Origin: CAVQKZ01 sp963837325
GTDB taxonomy: Bacteria > Actinomycetota > Actinomycetes > Mycobacteriales > Jatrophihabitantaceae
Assembly: GCA_963837325.1 (NCBI GenBank)
Contig: CAWIMV010000002.1
Location: forward strand, 1,302,001-1,366,000
Reading direction: 5' to 3'
Length of the DNA: 64,000 nucleotides
Positions 1 to 8,875 of the stretch are shown here, in pieces. The notes under the pieces were generated by a model. The model saw nothing but the letters and a program-made list of their open reading frames with translations. It made no database searches and was not told the origin of the DNA. Made by a program: the position numbers and the translations under genes. Every line of letters starts with the position of its first letter. The first letter of the stretch is position 1.

Positions 1-1419
1 ATGTCGCCCCAGCCGACTGTGATCCCCCCGGTGCCGCGGGCGCTCAGCGACACGTTCGGTCCGGACCCCGGTGCGATCGGCGGCTTCGCCCCCGCTCCGG
101 GCACGCGGATCCGGCCGACCGGTCATCAGGCCGAATCGCCGTGGTGGAAGCCCGACGCCCAGCGCGATCCCTGGCGCGACCCGAACTCCCCGTTCTGGCT
201 CGGCCGCGGCGCCGTCTTCGCGGGTGGGCGCCCGGCCCAACTGCCCCCGGAGGACGACGCCGAGGACGAGGACGGGGACCTCGTCGTGGAACCGCCGGCC
301 GAGGGCGAGCAGGAGGCGACGCCGGCGGGCAAATACCGCGTCGGGCTGCGTGCGGTCGTGTTCATGGCCCTGGTCGGCCTCGCGGCCGGCCTGATCGGCG
401 GCGGCGCCGGCTACTGGCTGACCAAGCACGCCCGGGATTCGCTGCACCGCAGCGACGTCAAGCTGGCCCAGACGAGCAGGCCCGCGAACCGTCCACGGGG
501 CTCGATCGCCGATCTGGCCAAACGGGTCGGCCCCGCCGTGGTGTCGATTGCGGTGACCACGCCCCGGGAGTACTCCGTCGGCTCGGGCGTCGTCATCGAC
601 AAGGCGGGATACGTCCTCACCAACAACCATGTCATCAACGACGCGGCGAACGGCGATGGCACGATCGTCGTCACGTTCGCCGACGAGGCCACCGCCAAGG
701 CCCAAATCGCCGGGCGCGACCCGACCAGCGACCTCGCCGTGCTCAAGGTGCCCAACGACCAGTTGACCGTGGCGGCGCTGGGCGATTCCGACAAGCTCGC
801 GGTAGGCGACCCGGTCATCGCGATCGGCTCACCGCTCGACCTGCAAGGGACGGTGACCGAAGGCATCGTGTCGGCCCTGCGCCGCGCGGTCGTCATCCCG
901 TCGGATTCCGGTGGCGAGGGCGTCTACATCGACGCGATCCAGACCGACGCCGCGATCAACCACGGCAACTCCGGCGGCGCCCTCGTCGACGCCTCCGGTG
1001 CCGTGGTCGGCATCAACTCCGCGGCGGCGTTCGGCACCAGCGACCCGTCCGGCCAGCAGAGCCCGGTCAACGGCATTGGCTTCGCCATCCCGATGAACTA
1101 CGCGCGGGGCATCGCCCTGCAGCTCATCCGCACCGGCAAGGCCGTGCACGCCACGCTCGGCGCCCAGGGCCGCAGCGCGACGGCGAACGACGGCCTGGAC
1201 CAGGGCGCGTACCTCGAGCAAGTGGTGCCGTCCGGGCCGGCCGCCAAGGCCGGCCTGCGCAACGGCGACGTGATCGCGGTCGCCGACGGCCGGCCGATCG
1301 TGAGCTACCCGCAGTTGGTCGTCATCGTGCAGGCGCATAAGCCTGGCGATTCGATCAGCGTCACCTATTTCCGCGGCGCGGCCAAGAAGACAGCCCAAGT
1401 CACACTCGGGACCGGCTGA
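1..1419 (+). CDS. htrA: HtrA/DegP-family trypsin-like serine protease with PDZ domain
   Basis: Membrane-anchored quality-control protease that would degrade misfolded proteins outside the membrane. The 472-residue product has a long acidic, proline-rich cytoplasmic N-terminus, one membrane span at about residues 118-140, a trypsin-like domain and a C-terminal PDZ domain (about 375-470). The catalytic triad is visible: His210 in TNNHV, Asp244 in TSDLAVLKV and Ser324 in GNSGGAL. The ATG is the first base of the window, so a start further upstream cannot be excluded. It is followed 27 bases later by tatB, with mrp beyond; in many actinobacteria this order follows sigE and its anti-sigma gene, which would lie left of the window. 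Family assignment is secure; regulation by SigE is inference from synteny. Confidence 0.93.
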   Translation: MSPQPTVIPPVPRALSDTFGPDPGAIGGFAPAPGTRIRPTGHQAESPWWKPDAQRDPWRDPNSPFWLGRGAVFAGGRPAQLPPEDDAEDEDGDLVVEPPAEGEQEATPAGKYRVGLRAVVFMALVGLAAGLIGGGAGYWLTKHARDSLHRSDVKLAQTSRPANRPRGSIADLAKRVGPAVVSIAVTTPREYSVGSGVVIDKAGYVLTNNHVINDAANGDGTIVVTFADEATAKAQIAGRDPTSDLAVLKVPNDQLTVAALGDSDKLAVGDPVIAIGSPLDLQGTVTEGIVSALRRAVVIPSDSGGEGVYIDAIQTDAAINHGNSGGALVDASGAVVGINSAAAFGTSDPSGQQSPVNGIGFAIPMNYARGIALQLIRTGKAVHATLGAQGRSATANDGLDQGAYLEQVVPSGPAAKAGLRNGDVIAVADGRPIVSYPQLVVIVQAHKPGDSISVTYFRGAAKKTAQVTLGTG

Positions 1420-1434
1420 CCGAGCTTCCGGATC

Positions 1435-1440
1435 TAGACT
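1435..1440 (+). promoter_or_regulatory. Possible -10 box (TAGACT) for tatB
   Basis: TAGACT lies six bases before the tatB ATG, a spacing that would put transcription start at or next to the start codon and give a leaderless mRNA, which is common in actinobacteria. No convincing -35 box is seen, and tatB may also be read from the htrA promoter. Confidence 0.3.
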
Positions 1441-1446
1441 CAAGCC

Positions 1447-1866
1447 ATGTTCAACATCGGACCGTTGGAGCTGATGGTGCTCGCCATCGTCGGGCTCGTC
1501 GTTCTCGGTCCGGATCGGCTGCCGGGGCTGGCCAAAGACGCCGCGCGGATGATCCGCACGTTGCGTGACCTGGCCACGGGCGCGCGGAGCCAGCTGCGCG
1601 ACGAACTCGGCCCGGAGTTCGCCGACGTCGACCTGCGCAACCTCAACCCGCGCACCGCCCTGTCCAGGGCGATCCTCGGCGATGACGAAGAGGCGTTCCG
1701 GAACTTCAACCCGCGCGACGCATTGCAGCGCAACATCTTCGGTGACGACGACGAAGAGGCCGCAACCGCGGTCGACGCCGACCCGCCATCGGTCGACCTC
1801 CACAAGCCCGCCGCGCCGCCGCTGCGCCGCGACGAGCAGGCGCCGTTCGACGCCGACGCGACGTGA
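1447..1866 (+). CDS. tatB: Sec-independent protein translocase TatB
   Basis: Component of the twin-arginine translocase, which exports folded proteins. The 139-residue protein begins with the typical short N-terminal membrane helix (MFNIGPLELMVLAIVGLVVL), then the GP-D-LP hinge and an amphipathic helix containing KDAARMIRTLRDL; the rest is a charged, disordered cytoplasmic tail. An imperfect internal repeat is visible (LNPRTALSRAILGDDEEAF and FNPRDALQRNIFGDDDEEA). It sits directly after htrA and converges with mrp, only 7 bases separating the stop codons. TatA is the close alternative, but the length, hinge and htrA linkage favour TatB. Confidence 0.92.
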   Translation: MFNIGPLELMVLAIVGLVVLGPDRLPGLAKDAARMIRTLRDLATGARSQLRDELGPEFADVDLRNLNPRTALSRAILGDDEEAFRNFNPRDALQRNIFGDDDEEAATAVDADPPSVDLHKPAAPPLRRDEQAPFDADAT

Positions 1867-1873
1867 CCGTGGG

Positions 1874-3043
1874 CTAAGCCCGCGCTGGAGCCAATCCGAG
1901 CGGACGCCCGACCAGGCTGTGCTGGCGCTTCGCCAGCGCGTCGGCAACCTGCCGTAGGGCGACCGCCGCCGCTGAGCCCGGAGCCCTGAGCACAACGGGA
2001 ACACCGTCGTCGCCGCCCTCACGCACGCCCTGGTCGATCGGGATCTGGCCGAGCAGCGGTACCTTCGTGCCGGTGGAGGCGGCCAGCGAATCCGCGACCG
2101 ACTGTCCACCCCCCTGACCGAAGAGTTCCATGCGGCGGCCGTCAGGCAGGTCCAGCCAGCTCATGTTCTCGACGACGCCGACGATCTGCTGGTGCGTCTG
2201 CAGTGCGATCGACCCGGCCCGCTCGGCCACTTCGCGCGCCGCGAGTTGTGGCGTGGTCACGACGAGCAGTTCAGCGGACGGGACGAGTTGCGCGACCGAG
2301 ATCGCGATGTCGCCGGTGCCGGGCGGCAGGTCCATGAGCAGCACATCGAGCTCGCCCCAGAACACGTCAGCGAGGAATTGCTGCAGGGCGCGGTGCAACA
2401 TCGGACCCCGCCAGACGACGGCGGTGTTGCCGGGCGTGAACATGCCGATCGAGATGACCTTCACACCGTGCGCGATCGGGGGCATGATCATCTGCTCGAC
2501 CTGCGTCGGTTTGGCCGTGACGCCGAGCATACGGGGAACGGAGAAGCCGTAGATGTCGGCGTCGAGCACCCCGACCGACAGACCTTGCTCAGCCAACGCC
2601 GCCGCGACGTTGACGGTCACCGACGACTTGCCGACACCGCCCTTGCCCGAGGCCACGGCGTACACGCGGGTGCGCGAACCGGGTTGGGCGAACGGGATCT
2701 CGTTGCTCGGGCCGTCGCCGCGCAACTGCTGACGCAGGGCGGTGCGCTGCGTGTCACTCATCACCCCGAGCGTGACCTGCACCGAGCCGACGCCGGGCAC
2801 CTTCGAAACGGCCGCGGTCGTGTCGCGCGTGAGCTGTTCCTTCATCGGGCAACCGGGCACGGTCAGCAGCACGGTCACGGCAACAGCGCCGTCAGCCCCC
2901 ACGGTGATCGCCTCGACCATGTTCAATTCGGTGATCGGCTTGCGGATTTCCGGGTCTATGACGGTCGCGAGCGCGGCGCGGATCGCGACTTCGTCGGGTA
3001 CAGGCACGGCCTCGATGGTACGGACGCCCCGCGTCGCTAGCAT
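1874..3043 (-). CDS. mrp: Mrp/ApbC-family P-loop ATPase (iron-sulfur cluster carrier)
   Basis: Probable iron-sulfur cluster carrier ATPase of the Mrp/NBP35 family, cytoplasmic. The 389-residue protein has an N-terminal MIP18/DUF59 domain (about 15-95, with Cys65 in TVPGCPMK) and a deviant Walker A motif at about 131-141 (SGKGGVGKSS), then LLMDLPPGTGD. The C-terminal CPxC cluster-binding pair found in many ApbC proteins is absent: the equivalent stretch reads ENMSWLDLPDG. The ATG at 3043 is chosen because translation upstream of it is antisense to azlC and the DUF59 domain begins just after it. Divergent from azlC, with 46 bases between the start codons. Confidence 0.9.
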   Translation of the reverse strand: MLATRGVRTIEAVPVPDEVAIRAALATVIDPEIRKPITELNMVEAITVGADGAVAVTVLLTVPGCPMKEQLTRDTTAAVSKVPGVGSVQVTLGVMSDTQRTALRQQLRGDGPSNEIPFAQPGSRTRVYAVASGKGGVGKSSVTVNVAAALAEQGLSVGVLDADIYGFSVPRMLGVTAKPTQVEQMIMPPIAHGVKVISIGMFTPGNTAVVWRGPMLHRALQQFLADVFWGELDVLLMDLPPGTGDIAISVAQLVPSAELLVVTTPQLAAREVAERAGSIALQTHQQIVGVVENMSWLDLPDGRRMELFGQGGGQSVADSLAASTGTKVPLLGQIPIDQGVREGGDDGVPVVLRAPGSAAAVALRQVADALAKRQHSLVGRPLGLAPARA

Positions 3044-3089
3044 CGACGCCCATGACTGCGGTGATTGCAGCGACATTCCCGTTCCGACG

Positions 3090-3773
3090 ATGACCGCGCC
3101 GAGCGACGCCGAGCGGGCCTCAGCTGTGCGCGACTCGCTCGGCGTGGGCGTGGCCGTGGGCGCCTCCGGATTCGCGTTCGGTGCCGCCTCAGTGGCCGCG
3201 GGCCTATCGGTGTTACAGACCTCGTTGCTGTCACTGCTCGCCTTCACCGGCGGAACCCAATTCGCCGTCGTCGGCGTGGTGGCCGGCGGCGGCAGCCTGG
3301 CCGCGGCGCTGAGCAGCGGCTTGTTGCTGGCCTCGCGCAACACGCTGTACGCCATGCGACTGGCACCGCTGCTGCAGGTGCGCGGCGCTCGGCGGCTGGT
3401 CGCCGCCCTGGGCACGATCGACGAGTCGACGGCCATGGCGATCGGCCAGCGTTCACCGGCGCTGTCGCGGGTCGCGTTCTGGTGGACGTTCGGCGGTGTC
3501 TTCGTGTTCTGGAACCTGTCCACGCTGCTGGGCGCCGCGGGAACGAGCGCCCTCGGCGACCCGAGCAGGTTGGGCCTGGACGCGGTCGTGCCGGCGGCCT
3601 TTCTCGCATTGCTCGCGCCGCGACTGCGCAGTGGGGCGATCGAGCGCCGCGTCGCGATCGGCGGGGCCGCGATCGCCGTCGGGCTGATCCCGTTCACTCC
3701 GCCGGGGGTGCCGGTACTGGCGTCGTGCGCGGCCCTCCTGTTGTCGACCACCGTCCCGAGCCGACGCCGATGA
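3090..3773 (+). CDS. azlC: AzlC-family branched-chain amino acid exporter, large subunit
   Basis: Large subunit of an AzlCD-type two-component exporter for branched-chain amino acids, in the cytoplasmic membrane. The 227-residue product is very hydrophobic with about 6-7 predicted helices. It carries the family hallmark near the N-terminus (GVAVGASGFAFGAAS, then LLAFTGGTQFAVVGV). The ATG at 3090 was chosen because it precedes the conserved domain by the usual 10-15 residues; earlier in-frame starts run into the mrp promoter region. Its stop overlaps the azlD start in an ATGA junction, so the two are translationally coupled. Confidence 0.88.
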   Translation: MTAPSDAERASAVRDSLGVGVAVGASGFAFGAASVAAGLSVLQTSLLSLLAFTGGTQFAVVGVVAGGGSLAAALSSGLLLASRNTLYAMRLAPLLQVRGARRLVAALGTIDESTAMAIGQRSPALSRVAFWWTFGGVFVFWNLSTLLGAAGTSALGDPSRLGLDAVVPAAFLALLAPRLRSGAIERRVAIGGAAIAVGLIPFTPPGVPVLASCAALLLSTTVPSRRR

Positions 3774-4075
3774 ACCTGTGGGCGCTCATCATCGCCGTGA
3801 TCGCCGGCTGCTATCTGCTGAAACTCGTCGGCTATCTCGTGCCGGCCCGGGTGCTCGAGCATCCGCGCGCGCGTCGGCTGGTCGAGCTGCTGCCGGTCGC
3901 CTTGCTGGCCGCGCTTGTGGTTGTCGAGGCGGTGGCCGACGGCCGCCGCCTCGAGTTCGACGGCCCGCGGCTGGCCGGCGTTGCCGTGGGCACGCTCGCC
4001 GTGTGGCGCCGAGCGCCGTTCCTTGTCGTCGTCGTGCTCGCCGGTGCCACCGCGGCTCTGCTGCGCCTGGCCTGA
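3770..4075 (+). CDS. azlD: AzlD-family branched-chain amino acid exporter, small subunit
   Basis: Small membrane subunit that pairs with AzlC. The 101-residue product has four hydrophobic stretches beginning MNLWALIIAVIAGCYLLKL, with the family-typical proline/arginine segment (PARVLEHPRARRLVELLPVA). It overlaps azlC by four bases and ends 45 bases before the convergent DUF1003 gene. Assignment rests on size, topology and the azlC partner. Confidence 0.86.
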   Translation: MNLWALIIAVIAGCYLLKLVGYLVPARVLEHPRARRLVELLPVALLAALVVVEAVADGRRLEFDGPRLAGVAVGTLAVWRRAPFLVVVVLAGATAALLRLA

Positions 4076-4120
4076 GCGGTTCAACGGGCCGGCTTCGGCG
4101 GTCGGCGCCGCGGACGAAGA

Positions 4121-4612
4121 TCAGTCGTAGTCGGCGGTGTCGCGGTCGTGGTCGCGGGCCGCTTCGGCCCGAGCCAGTTCCGAGCGCAGGAAGTCGCGGG
4201 TGGCCACCTCGCCGACCGCCATCCGGATGGCCGCGATCTCGCGGGCCAGGTACTCCAGATCGGCCTTGGCCTGCCGGGCTTCCTCGCGATCGGCGTCGAG
4301 GTTGACCCGGTCGCGGTCGTCCTGCCGGTTCTGGGCCAGCAGGATCAAGGGTGCGGCATAGGCGGCCTGCAGCGACAGGATGAGCGTGAGGAACGTGAAC
4401 GTGTACGGGTCGAAGCGCCAGTGCTTGGGTGTCAGCGTGTTCCAGCCGAACCAGACGATGATCGTCGCGGTCTGGTAGACGAGATAACGGCCGGTGCCGA
4501 GGAATCGGGCAATGCGCTCGGTCAGCCGCCCGAATGCATCCGCGTCGTACCGGTTGCCCAGTGTGCGCCGTTCTTCCTTCGGCTGGTCCAGCCGAGGACG
4601 GCGCTCAGCCAT
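4121..4612 (-). CDS. DUF1003 family membrane protein
   Basis: Function not established for the family. The 163-residue protein has a charged N-terminus, two closely spaced membrane helices (about 50-65 and 75-95; YLVYQTATIIVWFGWN and the family signature YTFTFLTLILSLQAAYAAPLILLAQNRQ), then a charged coiled-coil-like tail. The ATG at 4612 overlaps the end of the upstream MgtE-N/CBS gene by 8 bases, so the pair is probably translationally coupled and may act together. That pairing is seen in many actinobacteria and hints at a role near divalent cation homeostasis, but this is inference. Confidence 0.88.
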   Translation of the reverse strand: MAERRPRLDQPKEERRTLGNRYDADAFGRLTERIARFLGTGRYLVYQTATIIVWFGWNTLTPKHWRFDPYTFTFLTLILSLQAAYAAPLILLAQNRQDDRDRVNLDADREEARQAKADLEYLAREIAAIRMAVGEVATRDFLRSELARAEAARDHDRDTADYD

Positions 4613-5867
4613 GGCCGACCTCGGAGCCGACCCCGGTGTCGCGCCAGTCCTCCGGCAGCAGGTGGTCGAGCACGTCGTCGACCGATACCGCACCGAGCAG
4701 CCGGTCGTGGTCGTCGACGACGGGCGCAGCGACGAGGTTGTAGGTCGCGAGGTGGCGGGTGATCTCGTCAATGGGCATGTCGGGACGCAGCGCGTCGGGG
4801 TCGCGTTCGCAGATGCCGCTGACGAGCGCGGCCGGTGGCTCGCGCAAGAGTCGCTGCAGGTGGGCCGTGCCGAGGAAGCGGCCAGTGGGCGTGGCCTGGG
4901 GCGGCCGGACAACGAAGACCTGGGCCGCTATCGCGGGGGACAGCTGCGGGTTGCGCACGAGCGCGAGCGCCTCGGCCACCGTGGCGTCATGCAACAAGAT
5001 CACCGGCTCGGTCGTCATCAGCCCGCCGGCGGTGTAGTCGCCGTAGCTGAGCAACCGGCGCACCGGCGCGGCCTCATCGGGCTCCATGAGTTCGAGCAGT
5101 CGTTGCTGGTCGGCGTCGGTCATCTCGCCCAGCAGGTCGGCGGCGTCGTCGTCGTCCATCGCCTCGAGCACGTCGGCGGCCCGCTCGTCGGCCAGCGAGT
5201 GCAGCAGCTCGACCTGATCCTCCTCCGACATCTCCTGCATGATGTCGGCCAGCCGCTCATCGTCCAGCGCGGCGGCGACTTCGCGGCGGCGCTTGTCGGG
5301 CATGTCCTGCAGCGCGTGGGCCACGTCGGCCGGGCGCAGGTCTGACAGCATCGACAGCAGCGTGTCGGTGCCCTGCGAGTGCTCGGTCAGGGCGAGCCCG
5401 TCGACCTCGTTCCAGGCCACCTGGAACAGCTGGCCCCGGCGCCGGGTCAGCCGGGCTCCGAGCGTGCGCACCGCCAACCGGGTGATCACCCAGTCGCGGC
5501 TGCGGTTCTGCTCCATGCCGGCGTCGACGATGCTGACCTGCTGGCTGTTCTCGATGACGGTGACAGTGCGGTCGAGCAGTTCGGCCAGGACGAGCAGTTC
5601 GTTGTTGCGGCGCTCGAAGCGCTTCATGTTGACGGTGCCGCTGGACAACACGACGGCGTCGGGCTCGATGCGGGTGACCCGGCCCATCGGCATGAAGATC
5701 CGGTGCCGGTGTTGCATCTCGATGACCAGGCCCAGTACGCGCGGCGGTTGCCGGTCGGCGCGCAGCGCCGTGACCGCGTCGCGCACCTTGCCGAGCTGGT
5801 CGCCGTTGGGGTCGAAAACCCCGATACCGGACAGTCGTGCAATAAACACACGCGACGTCGAACTCAC
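4605..5867 (-). CDS. PRC-barrel / MgtE N-terminal / CBS domain protein without the transporter domain
   Basis: Cytoplasmic protein built from the sensory parts of an MgtE magnesium channel. Domains in order: PRC-barrel-like region (about 1-110), a helical MgtE-N superhelix (about 160-270, with repeated ADVLEAMDDDDAADLL-type segments), then a CBS pair (about 280-410; GGLMTTEPVILLHDATVAEAL). The membrane channel domain of true MgtE is absent and the ORF ends right after the CBS pair. A GTG at 5867 was chosen over TTG 5885 because GGAGAA sits six bases before it. It overlaps the DUF1003 gene. Probably a Mg2+ or nucleotide sensor; partner unknown. Confidence 0.85.
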   Translation of the reverse strand: MSSTSRVFIARLSGIGVFDPNGDQLGKVRDAVTALRADRQPPRVLGLVIEMQHRHRIFMPMGRVTRIEPDAVVLSSGTVNMKRFERRNNELLVLAELLDRTVTVIENSQQVSIVDAGMEQNRSRDWVITRLAVRTLGARLTRRRGQLFQVAWNEVDGLALTEHSQGTDTLLSMLSDLRPADVAHALQDMPDKRRREVAAALDDERLADIMQEMSEEDQVELLHSLADERAADVLEAMDDDDAADLLGEMTDADQQRLLELMEPDEAAPVRRLLSYGDYTAGGLMTTEPVILLHDATVAEALALVRNPQLSPAIAAQVFVVRPPQATPTGRFLGTAHLQRLLREPPAALVSGICERDPDALRPDMPIDEITRHLATYNLVAAPVVDDHDRLLGAVSVDDVLDHLLPEDWRDTGVGSEVGHG

Positions 5868-6072
5868 GGCCGCTTCTCCGCGCAACTCACATCAGCAGGC
5901 TAGTCGTTGGGCAGCGGCGCAGCGCGGTGGCGCGACGTGGGTGCATCCGGTCCGTGCGTGCCAGATTGTCGGTCAACTTCTTGTGTGCTCATGCGGCGCC
6001 CGCTTAGATGATCGCGCTGGAGCCGGAGCCGGAAGGGCGTCGGTAGGCCAATCGCTATCCGGGGGTATCGAC

Positions 6073-7242
6073 ATGGCTAGACGAATGATCCGTCGATTGT
6101 GCGTTGTTACGGCCTGCGGTGCACTGATCGCACCGTTTGCGGCTGGAACCGCGTCGGCGACACCAGCGAACAAGAGCAAGGGTCCGGTGAAGGTTGTCTC
6201 CGGCCTCAACAACCCACGCCAGCTCTCGTTGGTGAATGGCAGTGTGCTGCTCATTGCCGAGGCAGGCAAGGGCGGGACGCTCGCCACGATCACCGATCCT
6301 GAAGGCGGCACCCAGGGACTCGGCTACACCGGCTCGATCTCTGCGGTCCTGTCACCGTCGCAGGCCCACGGCCAACACCCGCATCGCATCGTCCGGGGGC
6401 TGCTGTCGGCGGCTTCAGCAGTCGACGGTCCAAACGGGCCCAAGGGCAGCGGTGCGACCGGTCCGGACGGTGTGTCGGCGAAGTCGTTGAATCGGATCGC
6501 GGTCATGGAGACTTGGTTCCCGAAGGTGCCCAAGGGTGCCAAGTCGCGCAATGGCCAGCTGCTGTTGACGTCGCCATATGAGCGGACGGTCCCGTTCGCG
6601 AACATCACCCGCTTCGAGCGCAGGCACGACCCGGACCACATGGGCTTCGATTCGGACCCGTATGCGGTACTCGCCTATGGCGGCGGATGGCTGGTAGCTG
6701 ACGCTGCGGCCAACGACATTCTGCGCGTTGACCGGTGGGGTCACATCTCGGTGTTCCATGTCTTCCACAACGTCAAGACCGGGACATGCGCGACAGCCTT
6801 TGACCCGGCCCCGCCGTTCGCCGGGTGCAACTTCGTGCCGACGTCGCTGGCCACCGACCGCTGGGGCAATGTCTATGTCGGTGGACTGTCCAGCCTCACG
6901 CCTGGCGCGGCACAGGTCGTGAAGCTCGATAGCAACGGGCACTCCCGCGCAGTGTGGCGCGGATTCTCGGCGGTAACCGGCGTAGCTGTCGGCCAGGACG
7001 GGTCGCTGTATGTCAGCCAACTCTTCGCCACGGAGGCGCATCCGATCGACCCATCGATCCAGGGTGTCCTCACTCGCATACACGGCAGCCACCGGACCAA
7101 CGTGGACGTGCCGTTCCCGGCCGGTCTCGCGCTGGATCACCACGGCAACGTCTATGTCTCGGCGTTCTCCATCCTGCCGGGCACCGGAGCCGGGTTCCCA
7201 GGCGTGGACACTTCGGGGCAGGTGTGGCGGCTGAGGTTCTGA
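6073..7242 (+). CDS. Secreted ScyD/ScyE-family beta-propeller-like protein
   Basis: Predicted exported protein of unknown role. The 389-residue product starts with a clear signal peptide (MARRMIRRLCVVTACGALIAPFAAGTASA region, cut near ATPANK), followed by a region with NHL/propeller-like repeats such as TSLATDRWGNVYVGGL, VTGVAVGQDGSLYVSQL and AGLALDHHGNVYVSAF. These Asp-x-x-Gly-x-x-Tyr-Val signatures are typical of the ScyD/ScyE family, named from cyanobacterial scytonemin genes, but no scytonemin genes are present here. The ATG is preceded by GGGGGT. It is a single-gene unit between a minus-strand gene and the CoA-ester lyase. Confidence 0.8.
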   Translation: MARRMIRRLCVVTACGALIAPFAAGTASATPANKSKGPVKVVSGLNNPRQLSLVNGSVLLIAEAGKGGTLATITDPEGGTQGLGYTGSISAVLSPSQAHGQHPHRIVRGLLSAASAVDGPNGPKGSGATGPDGVSAKSLNRIAVMETWFPKVPKGAKSRNGQLLLTSPYERTVPFANITRFERRHDPDHMGFDSDPYAVLAYGGGWLVADAAANDILRVDRWGHISVFHVFHNVKTGTCATAFDPAPPFAGCNFVPTSLATDRWGNVYVGGLSSLTPGAAQVVKLDSNGHSRAVWRGFSAVTGVAVGQDGSLYVSQLFATEAHPIDPSIQGVLTRIHGSHRTNVDVPFPAGLALDHHGNVYVSAFSILPGTGAGFPGVDTSGQVWRLRF

Positions 7243-7347
7243 GGCCAGAGCGGCGGCGGCTGGGATGAGGGATCCCAGTCGCCGTCGCGGTGTGAGACCA
7301 CCGACACGGGCTGGCATCGCGGGGCCGGGCTCGGCATGCTGCGGGGC

Positions 7348-8307
7348 ATGAGCGAAACGCTGCGCCCCCGCCGGTCCTGCCTCGCGGTTCCCGGCAGCAA
7401 CCCCCGATTCCTGGAAAAGGCCAAGGGTCTGCCGGCCGATCAGGTGTTCCTCGACCTCGAAGATGCCTGTGCGCCGCTGGTGAAGCCCGAAGCCCGCAAG
7501 AACATCGTCGCCGCCCTCAACGACGGCGGCTGGGGCGAGAAGATCCGGGTCGTGCGGGTCAACGACTGGACCACGCATTGGACTTATCGCGACGTGATCG
7601 AGGTCGTCGAAGGCGCGGGCGCGAACCTCGACTGCATCATGCTGCCGAAGGTGCAAAGCGCCGATCAGGTTGTGGCGCTCGATCTGCTGCTGACCCAGAT
7701 CGAGAAGACGAACGACCTGGAGGTCGGCCGGATCGGCATCGAAGCCCAGATCGAGAACGCCCAAGGCCTGATCGCCATCGACGCGATCGCCAAGGCCAGC
7801 CCGCGGGTGGAGACCCTGATCTTCGGGCCGGCCGACTTCATGGCATCGATCAACATGAAGTCGCTGGTGGTCGGCGAGCAGCCGCCGGGTTACGACGTCG
7901 GCGATGCCTACCACCACATCCTGATGTCGATCCTGATGGCGGCCCGAGCCAACAACAAGCAGGCCATCGACGGGCCGTATCTGCAGATCCGTGACGCGGA
8001 CGGGTTCCGTCGGGTCGCATCACGCTCAGCCGCGCTCGGCTTCGACGGCAAGTGGGTGCTGCACCCCGACCAGATCGGCATCGCGAACGAGGTCTACGCG
8101 CCATCGCAGGAGGACTACGACCACGCCGAGCTGATTCTGGATGCGTACGGGTGGTCGACATCCGAGGCCGGCGGTAAGAAGGGCTCGGCCATGCTCGGCG
8201 ACGAGATGATCGACGAGGCTTCGCGCAAGATGGCGTTGGTGATCTCGGCCAAAGGCCGCGCGGCGGGCTTGCAGCGCACGTCGACGTTCACTCCGCCCGA
8301 AGCCTGA
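7348..8307 (+). CDS. HpcH/HpaI-family CoA-ester lyase (CitE/malyl-CoA lyase-like)
   Basis: Likely a Mg2+-dependent lyase cleaving a beta-hydroxyacyl-CoA such as malyl-CoA or beta-methylmalyl-CoA. The 319-residue product shows the family opening RPRRSCLAVPGSNPRFLEKA, the acidic metal site region VFLDLEDACAP, the IEAQIENAQGL glutamate strand and the C-terminal GFDGKWVLHPDQI segment that closes the active site. An in-frame ATG at 7336 is possible, but 7348 places the conserved start as in homologues. It may function with the acyl-CoA dehydrogenase at 8876 in acyl-CoA breakdown; the VOC gene between them is on the other strand. Exact substrate is not deducible. Confidence 0.87.
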   Translation: MSETLRPRRSCLAVPGSNPRFLEKAKGLPADQVFLDLEDACAPLVKPEARKNIVAALNDGGWGEKIRVVRVNDWTTHWTYRDVIEVVEGAGANLDCIMLPKVQSADQVVALDLLLTQIEKTNDLEVGRIGIEAQIENAQGLIAIDAIAKASPRVETLIFGPADFMASINMKSLVVGEQPPGYDVGDAYHHILMSILMAARANNKQAIDGPYLQIRDADGFRRVASRSAALGFDGKWVLHPDQIGIANEVYAPSQEDYDHAELILDAYGWSTSEAGGKKGSAMLGDEMIDEASRKMALVISAKGRAAGLQRTSTFTPPEA

Positions 8308-8340
8308 ACTCCTGCACCGAGCGGTGACCCGAAGCCGACC

Positions 8341-8721
8341 TCAGTCTTCGATGACGGTCGACTGCTCCGCGAAGCCCTCGCCCTCTTCGGGCACGACGCA
8401 GAACAGCAGGCCGGCCGGGTCCCGCAGCACGACCCATCCCTCATGCCGCTCGACCTCTTGCGCGCCGGCCGCGAGCAGGCGAGTCACCTCGGCCTCGACG
8501 TTGTCGGTTTCGATGTCGAGGTGGTACCTGGCCGAGGCGCTACCTACGTCCTGGACGAATACCTGCGCCACCGACGCCGGGTGCTCGAACCAGTGATACT
8601 CGGGGTACTTCACGCCCCGATGCGGCTGCGCAGCCAGCGCCGTGACCCAGAAGTCCCGGGTCCGGTCGTGCACCTCGGCGGGTGCGTCGATGAAGAACTT
8701 GCGCAGCAGGATCCGGTGCAT
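8341..8721 (-). CDS. VOC (glyoxalase/bleomycin-resistance) superfamily protein
   Basis: Small metalloenzyme-fold protein of 126 residues. The C-terminal half has the standard VOC pattern (YHLDIETDNVEAEVTRLLAAGA, then GWVVLRDPAGLLFCVVPE). The ATG at 8721 is preceded by a strong GAGGAGG ribosome binding site, which settles the start. It is convergent with the CoA-ester lyase. Substrate unknown; glyoxalase I activity is not implied. Confidence 0.82.
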   Translation of the reverse strand: MHRILLRKFFIDAPAEVHDRTRDFWVTALAAQPHRGVKYPEYHWFEHPASVAQVFVQDVGSASARYHLDIETDNVEAEVTRLLAAGAQEVERHEGWVVLRDPAGLLFCVVPEEGEGFAEQSTVIED

Positions 8722-8875
8722 TTGACGCCTCCTCAGGTCGTGGACCGACTTTATTGGGGTCGTCACACTCATTGCTGTGGACGGGCATCCGTTCCCGCCG
8801 CGGGGGATACTGCTGCAAACCACGACGACGCCCGCGCCACTGGCGGGGCGCGCCCCCTGTACTGGAGGCCAACGA

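Noticed and set aside
1874..4084. mrp ORF extended to 736 codons
   Set aside because: The upstream part covers azlCD on the opposite strand and has no Mrp similarity; the DUF59 domain starts just after 3043.
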